A stretch of DNA of 64,000 nucleotides, from NCBI RefSeq assembly GCF_001617365.1, contig NZ_LVJR01000018.1, forward strand, positions 32,679 to 96,678. Reading direction: 5' to 3'. The notes under the pieces were generated by a model. It ran no database searches and was not told the DNA's origin. It saw nothing but the letters and a program-made list of their open reading frames with translations. The position numbers and the translations under genes are program-made. Shown here one piece after another: positions 22,845 to 32,328 of the stretch; position 1 is the first letter of the stretch; the number at the start of each line of letters is the position of its first letter. Source of the DNA: Rhodanobacter sp. FW104-R8 (GTDB taxonomy: Bacteria; Pseudomonadota; Gammaproteobacteria; Xanthomonadales; Rhodanobacteraceae).

Positions 22845-23390
22845 ATGTCGCCTGCCTCAACGGGAGCGAACGACAGCGATGACGTGCGCGCCGCGGCCGC
22901 CGGCGACCGCGGCGCGTTCCAGCGGCTTTACCGGCTGCACGTGGGCCGCGTGCACGGAGCGGTGTACCGGCTCGCCGGCTACGACCATGCCCGCGCCGAG
23001 GACCTTACCCAGGATGCGTTCGTCCGCGCCTGGCAGAAGCTGCCCGGCTTCCGCCACGAGAGCGCCTTCGGCACCTGGCTGTACCGGCTCGCGGTGAACG
23101 TGGCGCTGATGGACATCCGCGCCCGCGGCGCCGACCCGGTGAGCATGGTGGACGACGATCACCTGCCCGACGCCGGCGAGACGCCGTTCTGCGCGGCCGA
23201 GCGCGAGGAACTGGAACACGCCGTCGGCAAGCTGCCGCCGCGCGCCCGTGCCGTGCTGGTACTGCACGACATCGAAGGCTGGAAGCACGAGGAAATCGCC
23301 GCCGAGCTGGCGATGGCCGTCGGTACGTCGAAAGCGCAGTTGCACCGCGCCCGCGGCCTGTTGCGCAAGGCATTGGGAGAAAGCTCATGA
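22845..23390 (+). CDS. ECF-type RNA polymerase sigma factor
   Basis: 181 aa (193 if ATG 22812 is used). Sigma-70 region 2 (RLYRLHVGRVHGAVYRLAGYDHARAEDLTQDAFVRAW) and region 4 (LPPRARAVLVLHDIEGWKHEEIAAEL...TSKAQLHRAR) are intact, and no region 3 is present, which defines the ECF group. ATG 22845 is favoured by GGAAG 4 nt upstream (22836-22840). It overlaps the next gene by ATGA (23387-23390), the usual sigma/anti-sigma coupling. Confidence 0.9.
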   Translation: MSPASTGANDSDDVRAAAAGDRGAFQRLYRLHVGRVHGAVYRLAGYDHARAEDLTQDAFVRAWQKLPGFRHESAFGTWLYRLAVNVALMDIRARGADPVSMVDDDHLPDAGETPFCAAEREELEHAVGKLPPRARAVLVLHDIEGWKHEEIAAELAMAVGTSKAQLHRARGLLRKALGESS

Positions 23391-23833
23391 ACGAATTCGA
23401 ATGGCGCCGGCAGATGCGCGGCCTGCGCCGGCCACTCGCGCCACGGCGCGACCTGTGGGCCGCGATCGAAGCCGCACTGGACGATGCCGGCCAAGGCGAT
23501 CCGCACGCCACCGCCCCTCCGGCCGCACCACCTCGCCGCCGCTGGCGGGTCGCCGCCGGTCTCGCCGCCTCGCTGCTGCTGGCCGGCGGCCTCGGCTGGC
23601 ACTGGCGGCAAGTGCCGGCGACCACCCCGCTCGCCACCGCTGCCAAGCTCCCGGCGAGCTGGAAGCCGTCCGATCCGCGCCTGGCCGGCGCCGCGATCGA
23701 GCTGGACGCCGCGCGGATGGAACTGCAGATGGCGATCCGGCAGGCGCCGGACTCGCCGGCGCTGCAGCGCCTGCTCGGCCGCACCGAACGTCAACAGGCG
23801 CAGCTGCGCCACCTGGCCGGCCAGGCCGGCTGA
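23387..23833 (+). CDS. Membrane protein, probable anti-sigma factor
   Basis: 148 aa: a cytoplasmic N-terminus of about 50 residues rich in Arg/Asp, a single transmembrane helix (about 54-72, VAAGLAASLLLAGGLGWHW) and a periplasmic helical domain. No zinc anti-sigma HxxxCxxC motif is visible. Translational coupling to the ECF sigma gene and the topology support an anti-sigma or anti-sigma-like role; the family itself is not recognised. Confidence 0.7.
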   Translation: MNEFEWRRQMRGLRRPLAPRRDLWAAIEAALDDAGQGDPHATAPPAAPPRRRWRVAAGLAASLLLAGGLGWHWRQVPATTPLATAAKLPASWKPSDPRLAGAAIELDAARMELQMAIRQAPDSPALQRLLGRTERQQAQLRHLAGQAG

Positions 23834-23850
23834 GATCCACAGGAACGACC

Positions 23851-24753
23851 ATGAAAACCGTCCGCTACCTTCCCCTCCTGCTGTGCTTCTGCATCGGCCA
23901 GGCCCTCGCCGACACGCCGATCCAGCTGCGCCATGACGCCACTCCGACCGCCCGCATCCGCATCAGCAACGTCGCCGGCACGGTGAACGTGACCGCCTGG
24001 GACCGCAACGAGGTTCAGGTCGGCGGCCGGCTCGGCGAAGGCGCCCGGCCGCTGGCGATCAGCGGCAGCAACGGCAACCTGGAGATCAGGGTCGAGCCGC
24101 AGGGCGGCTCCGGCCGGTTCAACTGGGGCGGCGACAGCAAGATGGCGCCCACCACCCTGGAACTGCACGTACCCAGGGCGGCCTCGCTCGAGGTCAGCGT
24201 GATCAGTGCACCGCTGGTCATCGACGGCATGAGCGGCGGCAGCATCCAGGTCAACACGGTCAGCGGCAAGGCACGCATCAATGCACGCACGCCCTCGCTC
24301 AAGGTGGACAGTGTCAGCGGCAACATCGAGCAGGCCGGACATGCCGAACGGGCCGAACTGCAGACCGTCAGCGGCGACATCCTGGCTCCCGCGTTGGGCG
24401 GCAACGTCGGACTGCAGACGATTTCCGGCCATGTCCAGGCCAGCGGCGGGCCATGGCAGAAACTTACGCTCAGCACGGTATCCGGCGACGTGCAGCTGAC
24501 CGGCGCGCCGGCAGCCGGCGGCAGCCTCGGCATCGACAGCATGAGCGGCAACGTGCAGCTGCTGCTGCCGGCGAACACCTCCGGCAGCCTGCACGCCAGC
24601 AGCTTCAGCGGCAACCTGCGCAGCGATTTCGGCACCCCGACGCAACCCGAGCACGGCCCCGGCAGCTCGCTCGACGTCCGCCTCGGCGACGGCCGCGGCA
24701 AGATCAACATCGAGACCTTCAGCGGCGACCTGCGCGTGCGCAAGCAAGGCTGA
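23851..24753 (+). CDS. DUF4097 beta-strand repeat protein, exported
   Basis: 300 aa with a signal peptide (cleavage near ALA-DT, residue 20). The mature protein is a series of beta-helix-like repeats, each with a VSG/SGN/SGD core (TVSGK, SVSGN, TVSGD, TISGH, TVSGD, SMSGN, SFSGN), typical of DUF4097/DUF4098 adhesin-like proteins. It lies 17 nt after the anti-sigma-like gene and is probably the output or sensor of that ECF system at the envelope. AGGAA precedes ATG 23851. Confidence 0.85.
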   Translation: MKTVRYLPLLLCFCIGQALADTPIQLRHDATPTARIRISNVAGTVNVTAWDRNEVQVGGRLGEGARPLAISGSNGNLEIRVEPQGGSGRFNWGGDSKMAPTTLELHVPRAASLEVSVISAPLVIDGMSGGSIQVNTVSGKARINARTPSLKVDSVSGNIEQAGHAERAELQTVSGDILAPALGGNVGLQTISGHVQASGGPWQKLTLSTVSGDVQLTGAPAAGGSLGIDSMSGNVQLLLPANTSGSLHASSFSGNLRSDFGTPTQPEHGPGSSLDVRLGDGRGKINIETFSGDLRVRKQG

Positions 24754-24779
24754 GCGCCGCCGGTGCCGCCGGAAACGAA

Positions 24780-24808
24780 AACGCCGTCGCGCTAGCGACG
24801 GCGTTTTT
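24780..24808 (+). terminator. Rho-independent terminator of the ECF sigma operon
   Basis: An 11-bp perfect stem (24780-24790 with 24795-24805), a 4-nt loop GCTA and a T-run (24804-24808). Its minus-strand reading also has an A/T-flanked stem, so it may serve the convergent gene at 24840. Confidence 0.9.
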
Positions 24809-24839
24809 CATGATGCGCGGGAACGGGCGGACGGGCCGC

Positions 24840-25745
24840 TCAGAGGTCCTGGTGATACTGCACGTACGGCGTGCGCGACTGGTCCGGCTCCGGGCCAGCC
24901 GGCGTATTGGCCGGGGTGCCGGACGACCACAGGTTCTGCGCGCCGACGCTCAGCGAGCCGCGCCACGGCAAACGCCAGGTCACGCCCAGGTCGATGCTGT
25001 TCCAGCGCCGGTCTGCGTTCAGGCTGCCGGGAATGCCGGCCTGCGGCTGCATCGTGCGGCCGACCAGCACGCCGCTCAGCGGGCCATGATCGACGCCGAA
25101 GCTCAGCGCCTTCTGGTCCAGCGCATTGATGCCGAGCAGATTGCCCGGCAGCAGGTGGACGCGGCCGACGCTGGCGCCCACGTCGATGCCGCTCTTGCTG
25201 CCCAGCGCCAGCCGACCGTGCGCCTTCAGCTGGGAGCTGCTGTCGAAATCGGGCAGGCCGTCGACACCCGGCGCCGCACCCGGCAGCACGCGCGGCAGCA
25301 CCGCATTGTTGTCCGGCACCTTGCTCGCGCCCACGCTCACGCCCACGCTGTAACGGCCGGCATCGAACGTGGCGCCCACCTCGCTGTCGAGCACGCGCAG
25401 ATTCGAGTTGGCCCACGAAAGCTCGCTGACCTCGGCGTGCGCCTGCAACTGCGGACCCAGCCCATATTGCAGGCCGGTGGTCGTCACGCCGGTGGCGTCG
25501 ACCACGCGCGGGGCCAGTTGCGGATTCCTGCGCAGCGCCTCGGCACCGGTGCTGCGATCCGCCTTGAGCGTCAGCAACTGGCCATCGGTGCCGCGCCACA
25601 GCGGCACCGCCGTACCGGTTCCGCCCACCTGCCCGGCCGGCCGCGCCAGCAGTTCCTGGGCCGTGGCGCTGTCGGCGCCCACGGACTGTCCCGCCGCCGC
25701 AAACGGCAGCAGGAGAATCAGCAACAGGGCAGACAGGCGGCGCAT
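24840..25745 (-). CDS. Probable outer-membrane beta-barrel protein of unknown function
   Basis: 301 aa. Signal peptide (MRRLSALLLILLLPFAAAG, cleavage near residue 20), then alternating polar/hydrophobic short strands with many Gly (VGVSVGASK, GIDVGASVGRVHLL, SIDLGVTWRL, SLSVGAQNLW), the look of an outer-membrane barrel, although the last residue is Leu rather than the usual Phe. I do not recognise a named family. The start at 25745 is chosen for the signal peptide; longer in-frame extensions add a non-signal N-terminus. Confidence 0.7.
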   Translation of the reverse strand: MRRLSALLLILLLPFAAAGQSVGADSATAQELLARPAGQVGGTGTAVPLWRGTDGQLLTLKADRSTGAEALRRNPQLAPRVVDATGVTTTGLQYGLGPQLQAHAEVSELSWANSNLRVLDSEVGATFDAGRYSVGVSVGASKVPDNNAVLPRVLPGAAPGVDGLPDFDSSSQLKAHGRLALGSKSGIDVGASVGRVHLLPGNLLGINALDQKALSFGVDHGPLSGVLVGRTMQPQAGIPGSLNADRRWNSIDLGVTWRLPWRGSLSVGAQNLWSSGTPANTPAGPEPDQSRTPYVQYHQDL

Positions 25746-25993
25746 CAGTTTGAACCCGTGGATCTCGGCAAGTAAGGCTATCCGGGCAGCAGTATACCCC
25801 GCTTTACGTTTTACTAACACCCAGAAAACTCGCGCCAACTCACAAAATGACAGGGTTTCCGCGCCTGTTTCGACCCCTGTGGCGCCATCAGGTTCCCGCC
25901 CGTGGAAACTGGCGACGGGGCCGGCTTACACGATATAAAGGGGTGCGGCACCGCACCGATCCTGCCGGATCGCACCGGAATCCACCCAGCCCC

Positions 25994-28891
25994 ATGAGCG
26001 CCACGCCGACGATCCGTTCCTCCCCGCCGTTTCCGGTGGCGCGGGATCTTGCGGCCCTGCATGAGGCCATGGAACACCTGTTCGAGGCCGCCGACGCCGC
26101 CAGCGTGATGGAAATCTGCGAGCTGATGCTGGGCAACTTCGGCATCCAGGGCCGCCTGCGCTGGCGTCGCGGGGACGAATCCCCGGGGCATCTGGCGGGG
26201 CAGATGGAACTGGCCGTGGATCCCCAGGGCCCGCGCACCCTGGTGCTGGACTGGGCCGACCTGCCACTGCCCGAGCCCGTCCATGACCGGCTGGACTGGA
26301 TGGGCCGGCTGGCCGGCGCCCGCCTGCGCCAGCTGGCCGAAACCAGCCGCCTGTACGAGGCGATCTCGCGGCTGGCACAGGCCGAGCGGCTGCAGCGCGC
26401 ACTGTACGCGATCGCCGAGCAGGCCGGCGCCGAGCACGACATGCCGGAGATGATGCGTTCGCTGCACGCCATCGTCAGCAGCCTGATGTACGCGGAAAAC
26501 TTCTACATCGTGCTCTACGACGCCGCCACCGACACGGTGCGCTTCCCCTACTACATCGACATCAAGGACACCGACCCGCCGCCGCCGGACCAGAGCCTGC
26601 CGCTGCACGGCATGCTGCACAGCCTGACCTGGAACCTGCTGCAGGAAGGCCGGCCGCTGATGGGCTCGATCGACGAGCTGCGCCAGCAGTTCGGCAACCG
26701 CCTCGTGCCGCTCGGTCCGAACTGCGAGCACTGGCTGGGCGTGCCGCTGCTGCGTGCCGACCACGCCGTCGGCGGCATCGTGATGCAGAGCTATCGCGAC
26801 GACACGCATTATTCGCAGCACGACCTGGAACTGCTGAACTACGTGGCCCAGCACGTGCAAACCGCGCTGGAACGGCGCGAGGCGCACCTCGAACTGGGCC
26901 GCCGGGTCACCGACCGCACCGCCGCGCTGCGCGAGGCCAACCGCGTGCTGCGCCAGCAGGTGCTGCAGCGCCAGCGCGGCGAGCGCCTGCAGGCCGCGCT
27001 GTTCCGCATCGCCGAGCTGGCCAGCGCGCCGGAAAGCCTGGATGCGTTCTACGCGGCGGTGCATCAGGTGATCAGCGGCCTGCTGTACGCGCGCAACTTC
27101 TATATCGCGCAGATCGACGAGGAAAGCGGCCACCTCACCTTCCCCTACTCGGTAGACGACGTGGACAACGTGCGCCTGCCGCGCACGCACGGCCGCGGCG
27201 CCACCGAATACGTGCTGCGTCACGCCAGGCCGCTGCTGGCCACGCCGGCGGAAATCGACCGGCTCAGCGCACTCGGCGAAATCAGCCTCTTCGGCGCACG
27301 CTCGGTGTGCTGGCTCGGCGTGCCGCTGATCTGGGGCGGCAAGGCGATGGGCGTGCTGGCGCTGCAAAGCTACTCGCCCGAGCACACCTACAACGAGCGC
27401 GACCAGGAACTGCTGACCTTCGTCAGCTACCACATCGCCAACGCACTGCAGCGCAAGCAGGCCGCGGCGACGCTCAAGCAGGCCTATGCCGGGCTGGAAC
27501 GGCGCGTCACCGAGCGCACCCGCGCGCTGGCACTGGCCAACCGCGACCTGCGCGAACAGATCGCCGAGCGCGAGCGGGTCGAGCGCCGCCTGAAATACGA
27601 GACCCTCCACGACTCGCTCACCGGCCTGCCCAACCGCACCCTGCTGCTGCAGCGGCTGGAGCAGGCGATGCAGCGCTGCCACGCGAACCCGGACGAGCAG
27701 TTCGCCGTGCTGTTCATCGACCTGGACCGCTTCAAGGTGATCAACGACTCGGTCGGCCACCTGATCGGCGACGATCTGCTGTTCCAGGTCGGCGGCCGCA
27801 TCCGCGCCTGCCTGAAGACCCGCGACGTGGTGGCGCGCCTCGGCGGCGACGAGTTCGCCGTGCTGCTGGAGGGCATCGTCGACGCCAACAAGGCGACGCT
27901 GATCGCCGAACGCATCATCAGCGAGCTGCACACGCCGTTCCGGCTCGGCACCAAGGAGATCTTCACCTCCGCCTCGATCGGCATCGCGCTGGCCAGCCCG
28001 CACTACCGCCAGCCGGAGGAACTGCTGCGCGATGCCGACGCGGCGATGTACCACGCCAAGGACGGCGGCCGCCACCGCGCGGCGATGTTCGACGACCGCC
28101 TGCGCCGCGAGGCGCTGTCGCTGCTGGACATGGAGAGCGACCTGCGCCACGCGCTCAGCCGCAACGAGTTCGAGCCGTTCTACCAGCCGATCGTGGAGCT
28201 CGCCGACGGCCGCGTCGTCGGCTACGAGGCGCTGCTGCGCTGGCACCACCCCGAGCGCGGCCTGCTGCCGCCGCACGACTTCCTGCTGATCGCCGAGGAA
28301 TGCGGCTGCGCCGAGGCGATCGACTGGCAGATCTTCGAGCAGGTGTGCACCCAGGCCGTGCGGCTGATCGGCACCGAGGGCTTCATCAGCATCAACGTCT
28401 CCGGCCGGCATTTCCGCTCGGCCGACCTCGACCAGCGCCTGCTCGCGCTGTTCGACCAGTACGCCGTGCCGACGCACTGCATCCGCATCGAGGTCACCGA
28501 ACACGCGCTGCTGGAGAACCCGACCCAGGTCAAGCAGATGCTGCAGAACCTGCGCAGCCACGGTGTCGGCATCGCGCTGGACGACTTCGGCACCGGCTAT
28601 TCCTCGCTCAGCTACCTGCACCAGTACCCGTTCGAGTCGCTGAAGATCGACCGCTCGTTCATCATCGAGCTGGCGCCCGACGACGTCGAGACCCAGGGCC
28701 TGGCGCTGGTGCGCGCGATCCAGGTGCTGGCCGATTCGCTGCGCATGAAGGTGATCGCCGAAGGCATCGAGGAGGAATCGCAGCGCCAGGCGCTGCTGCG
28801 CGTCGGCTGCCGCTACGGCCAGGGCTTTCTGTTCGCCGAGCCGCAACCCGCCGGCACCTGGCTCGGTGCGGGCAAACTGCTGCCGGGCTGA
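25994..28891 (+). CDS. GAF-GAF-GGDEF-EAL cyclic-di-GMP enzyme
   Basis: 965 aa, soluble. Two GAF-type sensor domains (about 125-290 and 330-490) that look duplicated (both carry the YARNFYI/YAENFYIV pattern), separated by coiled-coil linkers containing RRVTDRTAALREAN and RRVTERTRALALAN. A GGDEF domain (GGDEF intact, near 617) and an EAL domain (YEALLRW near 745, DDFGTGYSSL, IAEGIEE) follow. Catalytic motifs of both domains are intact, so it could make and degrade cyclic di-GMP. ATG 25994 begins the conserved part. Confidence 0.9.
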   Translation: MSATPTIRSSPPFPVARDLAALHEAMEHLFEAADAASVMEICELMLGNFGIQGRLRWRRGDESPGHLAGQMELAVDPQGPRTLVLDWADLPLPEPVHDRLDWMGRLAGARLRQLAETSRLYEAISRLAQAERLQRALYAIAEQAGAEHDMPEMMRSLHAIVSSLMYAENFYIVLYDAATDTVRFPYYIDIKDTDPPPPDQSLPLHGMLHSLTWNLLQEGRPLMGSIDELRQQFGNRLVPLGPNCEHWLGVPLLRADHAVGGIVMQSYRDDTHYSQHDLELLNYVAQHVQTALERREAHLELGRRVTDRTAALREANRVLRQQVLQRQRGERLQAALFRIAELASAPESLDAFYAAVHQVISGLLYARNFYIAQIDEESGHLTFPYSVDDVDNVRLPRTHGRGATEYVLRHARPLLATPAEIDRLSALGEISLFGARSVCWLGVPLIWGGKAMGVLALQSYSPEHTYNERDQELLTFVSYHIANALQRKQAAATLKQAYAGLERRVTERTRALALANRDLREQIAERERVERRLKYETLHDSLTGLPNRTLLLQRLEQAMQRCHANPDEQFAVLFIDLDRFKVINDSVGHLIGDDLLFQVGGRIRACLKTRDVVARLGGDEFAVLLEGIVDANKATLIAERIISELHTPFRLGTKEIFTSASIGIALASPHYRQPEELLRDADAAMYHAKDGGRHRAAMFDDRLRREALSLLDMESDLRHALSRNEFEPFYQPIVELADGRVVGYEALLRWHHPERGLLPPHDFLLIAEECGCAEAIDWQIFEQVCTQAVRLIGTEGFISINVSGRHFRSADLDQRLLALFDQYAVPTHCIRIEVTEHALLENPTQVKQMLQNLRSHGVGIALDDFGTGYSSLSYLHQYPFESLKIDRSFIIELAPDDVETQGLALVRAIQVLADSLRMKVIAEGIEEESQRQALLRVGCRYGQGFLFAEPQPAGTWLGAGKLLPG

Positions 28892-28949
28892 GCGTCCTGC
28901 CGCGGCCGCGGCTCCCGGCCGGCCCGAACGCTGCCGGCAAGGGACTTGC

Positions 28950-29900
28950 CTACTGCGCCGTCCCCGGTGCGCCGGGCGCCGCCGCGGCGCTGAGCAGGTG
29001 CTCGGCATCGATGCGGTCGAAGTGGTAGTGCTGCGCGCAGAACTCGCAGACCACCTCGATCTCGTCGCCGCGCGCGGCCAGCGCCGCCTCCACCTCGTCG
29101 CGGCCGAGCGAACGCAGCATCGCGCTTACCCGCTCGCGGCTGCAGCTGCAGCCGAACGCCAGCGGACGCGGCTCGAACAGGCGCACCGATTCCTCGTGGT
29201 AGAGCCGGTACAGCAGCTGCTCCGGCACGCTGGCCAGCAGTTCCGCCGCGCCCAGGGTGGCGGTCAGGTGCACCACGCGGTTCCACGCATCGTCGTCCCG
29301 CACGGCATCGTGGCCGCCCTCGCCCGGCATCTTCTGCAGCATCAGGCCGACCGCGTGCTCGCCGTCGGCGGCCAGCAGGATCCGCGCCGGCAACTGCTCG
29401 GACTGCACGAAGTAGCCCTCCAGCGACTCCGCCAGCCCGGCATGCCGCAGGTCGACCAGGCCCTGGTAGCGCTGGCCGCGATCGACGTTGCCGATGGTGA
29501 TCGCCATCACCGCGTCGGCCAGCGCGTCCAGCGCCAGCGGCTCGGGCAGCGGCACGTTCCAGCGCGCCAGTCCGCGCAGGCGGCCGTGGTCGCTGCATTC
29601 GGCGAACAGCAGGCGCAACGCGCCGGCGCTCTTCAGCTCGATCGACAACGCGCCGTCCAGCTTGATGTTGCCGGTCAGCAACGCGCTGGCCGCCAGCGCC
29701 TCGCCCAGCAGCGCGTGCAGCGCCGGCGGGTAGTCGGCGCGACCGGCCACTTCGCGCCAGGCCGGCCCCAGCCGCACCAGGGTGCCACGCACGCCGGCGT
29801 GCTCCAGCAGGAAACGGTGCAGCACGTCTTCGACAGGCAGGTTTTCCACGGCAGGCAGTCTCTTTGAGGGCAAGCGCCACAGATGGGGGCGCGGCGGCAT
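28950..29900 (-). CDS. hslO: Redox-regulated chaperone Hsp33
   Basis: 316 aa (299 if GTG 29849 is the true start, which is closer to the E. coli N-terminus). Residues about 25-230 are the Hsp33 chaperone core (DVLHRFLLEHAGVRGTLVRL...), and the redox switch has all four zinc-binding cysteines (CSC at about 260 and CEFC at about 290). Oxidation unfolds this domain and activates holdase function. It is divergent from mtgA with 35 nt between start codons. Confidence 0.9.
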   Translation of the reverse strand: MPPRPHLWRLPSKRLPAVENLPVEDVLHRFLLEHAGVRGTLVRLGPAWREVAGRADYPPALHALLGEALAASALLTGNIKLDGALSIELKSAGALRLLFAECSDHGRLRGLARWNVPLPEPLALDALADAVMAITIGNVDRGQRYQGLVDLRHAGLAESLEGYFVQSEQLPARILLAADGEHAVGLMLQKMPGEGGHDAVRDDDAWNRVVHLTATLGAAELLASVPEQLLYRLYHEESVRLFEPRPLAFGCSCSRERVSAMLRSLGRDEVEAALAARGDEIEVVCEFCAQHYHFDRIDAEHLLSAAAAPGAPGTAQ

Positions 29901-29935
29901 CCGGACAACGCCCCTTATACTGCCGGCTCCTTCCC

Positions 29936-30688
29936 ATGCGCAGCGCTATGCCGCACTCGCCCCGACGCCACCGCTTGACCCGCCTGCTGCGTGCGCTGGC
30001 GATCCTCGTGCTGGCCTGGCTGGCGCTGAGCTGGCTGGTAGTGCTGGTGCTGCGCTTCATGCCGCCGTGGACGTCGGCCGTGATGCTCGAGCGCCAGCTC
30101 GGCGCCTGGCTCCACGGCGAGAAGGATTTCCGCCTGCACCAGCACTGGGTGCCGTGGAACCAGGTGTCGACCTGGGTGCCGCTGGCGATGGTGGCCGGCG
30201 AGGACCAGAAGTTTCCCTACCACCACGGCTTCGACCTCGACTCCATCCAGGACGCGCTCGACGCGGCCGACGACGGCCGGCGCCTGCGCGGCGCCAGCAC
30301 GATCAGCCAGCAGACCGCCAAGAACCTGTTCCTGTGGAACGGCCGCAGCTTCGTGCGCAAGGGGCTGGAGGCGTACTTCACCGTGTTGATCGAGCTGAGC
30401 TGGCCGAAGCAGCGCATCCTCGAGGTGTACATGAACATCGCCGAGCTGGGCGACGGCGTCTACGGCGTGGGCGCGGCCAGCGAGGCGTACTTCCACGTTC
30501 CGCCGGCCCAGCTCGGCCCAGCCCAGGCCGCCCGCCTCGCCGCGGTGCTGCCGAGCCCGCGGCGATTGCACGCCGACCGCCCCAGCGCCTACGTGCAGCG
30601 CCGCGCCGGCTGGATCCAGCAGCAGATGTACCGGCTCGGCGGCCCGGGCTATGTCGAGGGCGACGCGCCACCACGTCCGCCGCATTGA
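29936..30688 (+). CDS. mtgA: Monofunctional biosynthetic peptidoglycan transglycosylase
   Basis: 250 aa. One N-terminal TM helix (about 18-42) followed by a GT51 transglycosylase domain: catalytic Glu in VAGEDQKFPYHHGFD, then GASTISQQTAKNLFLW, and the second Glu region ILEVYMNIAELGDGVYGVGAA. It polymerises lipid II into glycan strands in the periplasm. ATG 29936 (alternative 29948) begins a short cytoplasmic Arg-rich tail. Confidence 0.95.
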   Translation: MRSAMPHSPRRHRLTRLLRALAILVLAWLALSWLVVLVLRFMPPWTSAVMLERQLGAWLHGEKDFRLHQHWVPWNQVSTWVPLAMVAGEDQKFPYHHGFDLDSIQDALDAADDGRRLRGASTISQQTAKNLFLWNGRSFVRKGLEAYFTVLIELSWPKQRILEVYMNIAELGDGVYGVGAASEAYFHVPPAQLGPAQAARLAAVLPSPRRLHADRPSAYVQRRAGWIQQQMYRLGGPGYVEGDAPPRPPH

Positions 30689-30750
30689 GCGCGGCTCGCC
30701 TCGCGGCAGCCGGTTGGTTAGCATGAAGCCGACTTCCGCAGGTTCCACCC

Positions 30751-31689
30751 ATGCCGCAGCTCACCGTCGTCGTTCCCGCCTACAACGAATCGGCCGTGCT
30801 GCGGTCGTTCCACGAGCGCCTGCGCAAGGTGCTGGATGGCCTGCCGCTGGCGTGCGACGTGCTCTACGTCGACGATGGCAGCCATGACGACACCTGGACC
30901 ATCATCGAGTCGCTGGTCGCCGCCGACCCGCGCACGGGCGCGCTGAAGCTGTCGCGCAATTTCGGCAAGGAGGCGGCGCTGACCGCCGGACTCGACGCCG
31001 TGCTCGCCGATGCCGCCGTGGTGATCGATGCCGATCTGCAAGATCCGCCCGAGCTGATTCCCGCCCTGGTCGAGCAGTGGCGGGCCGGCTACGACGTGGT
31101 CTACGCCACGCGCAGCGCGCGCGAGGGCGAGAGCGGTTTCAAGCGCCTCACCGCGGCGGCGTTCTACCGCAGCATGGAGCGCCTGTCCGACACCACGATC
31201 CCTCGCGACACCGGCGATTTCCGCCTGCTCTCGCGCCGCGCGCTGGACGCGCTGCAGCAGTTGCGCGAACGCCAGCGCTTCATGAAAGGCCTGTTCAGCT
31301 GGATCGGCTACCGGCAGACCGCCGTGCACTACCTGCGCGAGCCGCGCCAGGCCGGCACCACCAAGTGGAACTATTGGCGGCTGGGCCAACTCGCGATCGA
31401 GGGGATCACCTCGTTCTCCACCGCGCCGCTGCGGCTGGCCACCTGGGTCGGGCTGGCCGCGGCCGGGGTGTCCTTCGCCTACGGCGCCTTCGTGCTGGTC
31501 AAGGCCCTGCTCTACGGCGATCCGGTACGCGGCTACCCCACCCTGATCCTGGTGGTCCTGTTCCTCGGCGGCGTGCAGTTGCTGGCGCTCGGCGTGATCG
31601 GCGAATACCTCGGCCGCAACTACGCCGAGAGCAAGCAGCGGCCACTGTATTTCATCGAGGAGCGGCGCCAGCCGCGCACGCCGCGCTGA
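30751..31689 (+). CDS. GT2 glycosyltransferase with C-terminal membrane helices
   Basis: 312 aa. GT2 core (VVVPAYNES, DDGSHDDT, nucleotide/metal motif DADLQDPPE, GDFRLLSRRAL, QRFMKGLFSW), then two TM helices (about 228-255 and 265-290). This is the GtrB/ArnC/dolichol-phosphate-mannose-synthase type, which loads a sugar onto undecaprenyl phosphate. No flippase gene is adjacent. Its lipid-linked sugar could feed the surface-glycan genes at 47-64 kb; that link is inference. Confidence 0.9.
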   Translation: MPQLTVVVPAYNESAVLRSFHERLRKVLDGLPLACDVLYVDDGSHDDTWTIIESLVAADPRTGALKLSRNFGKEAALTAGLDAVLADAAVVIDADLQDPPELIPALVEQWRAGYDVVYATRSAREGESGFKRLTAAAFYRSMERLSDTTIPRDTGDFRLLSRRALDALQQLRERQRFMKGLFSWIGYRQTAVHYLREPRQAGTTKWNYWRLGQLAIEGITSFSTAPLRLATWVGLAAAGVSFAYGAFVLVKALLYGDPVRGYPTLILVVLFLGGVQLLALGVIGEYLGRNYAESKQRPLYFIEERRQPRTPR

Positions 31690-31784
31690 ACGCGGCGGGA
31701 CTTCACAACTTCGCTACACGCCAGCCCGGCAGCGGCGCTAGACTCGTTCCGGGCGGCCCGTCCGGGCCGATGGGAGACCACCGC

Positions 31785-32213
31785 ATGAGCCAGGTGAAGC
31801 ATCTGCTGCAAGGCAAAGGCAACGCGATCTACCGCATCGCTCCGGAGGCACCGGTGCTCGAGGCGATCAAGCACATGGCCGAGCATCGGATCGGCGCCTT
31901 GCTGGTGATGCGGGGCGAGCAACTGGTCGGCGTCATCTCCGAACGCGACTACGCGCGCAAGGTGATCCTGCAGGGACGTTCCTCGTCGCAGACTGCCGTA
32001 TCGGACATCATGAGCGGCACGCCGCTGACCGTCGGGCCGGACACCGACGTGTTCGACTGCATGCGCCTGTGCACCGACAGCCGCATCCGCCACCTGCCGG
32101 TGGTGCAGGACGGCAAGGTGGTGGGGGTGATCTCGATCGGCGACCTGGTCAAGGCGGTGATCGACGCGCAGGCCGAACAGATCGAGCACCTGCAGCGCTA
32201 TATCACGAGCTGA
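31785..32213 (+). CDS. Tandem CBS-domain protein
   Basis: 142 aa made of two CBS repeats (about 8-65 and 75-132; GVISERDYARKVI and GVISIGDLVKAVI mark the ends of each). Such stand-alone pairs bind adenosine nucleotides and regulate partners. GGGAGA (31772-31777) lies 7 nt before ATG 31785. It is followed by a region with a GCATCGG/CCGATGC hairpin (32321-32340). Confidence 0.9.
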   Translation: MSQVKHLLQGKGNAIYRIAPEAPVLEAIKHMAEHRIGALLVMRGEQLVGVISERDYARKVILQGRSSSQTAVSDIMSGTPLTVGPDTDVFDCMRLCTDSRIRHLPVVQDGKVVGVISIGDLVKAVIDAQAEQIEHLQRYITS

Positions 32214-32328
32214 GATTCGGGATTCGGCTCGCGCAGGCAGGATGCCGGAGCGAACATCGGCGAAGCCGATGGCCCGCAGGGCGAGCCGCGGACGCGGCGA
32301 GTCATTCCGGATTCGGGAAAGCATCGGC

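Noticed and set aside
25814..29008. 1064-codon minus-strand frame antisense to the GGDEF-EAL gene
   Set aside because: Low-complexity Val/Ala/Gln/Arg composition mirrors codon bias of the real gene opposite, whose domains are all recognisable.
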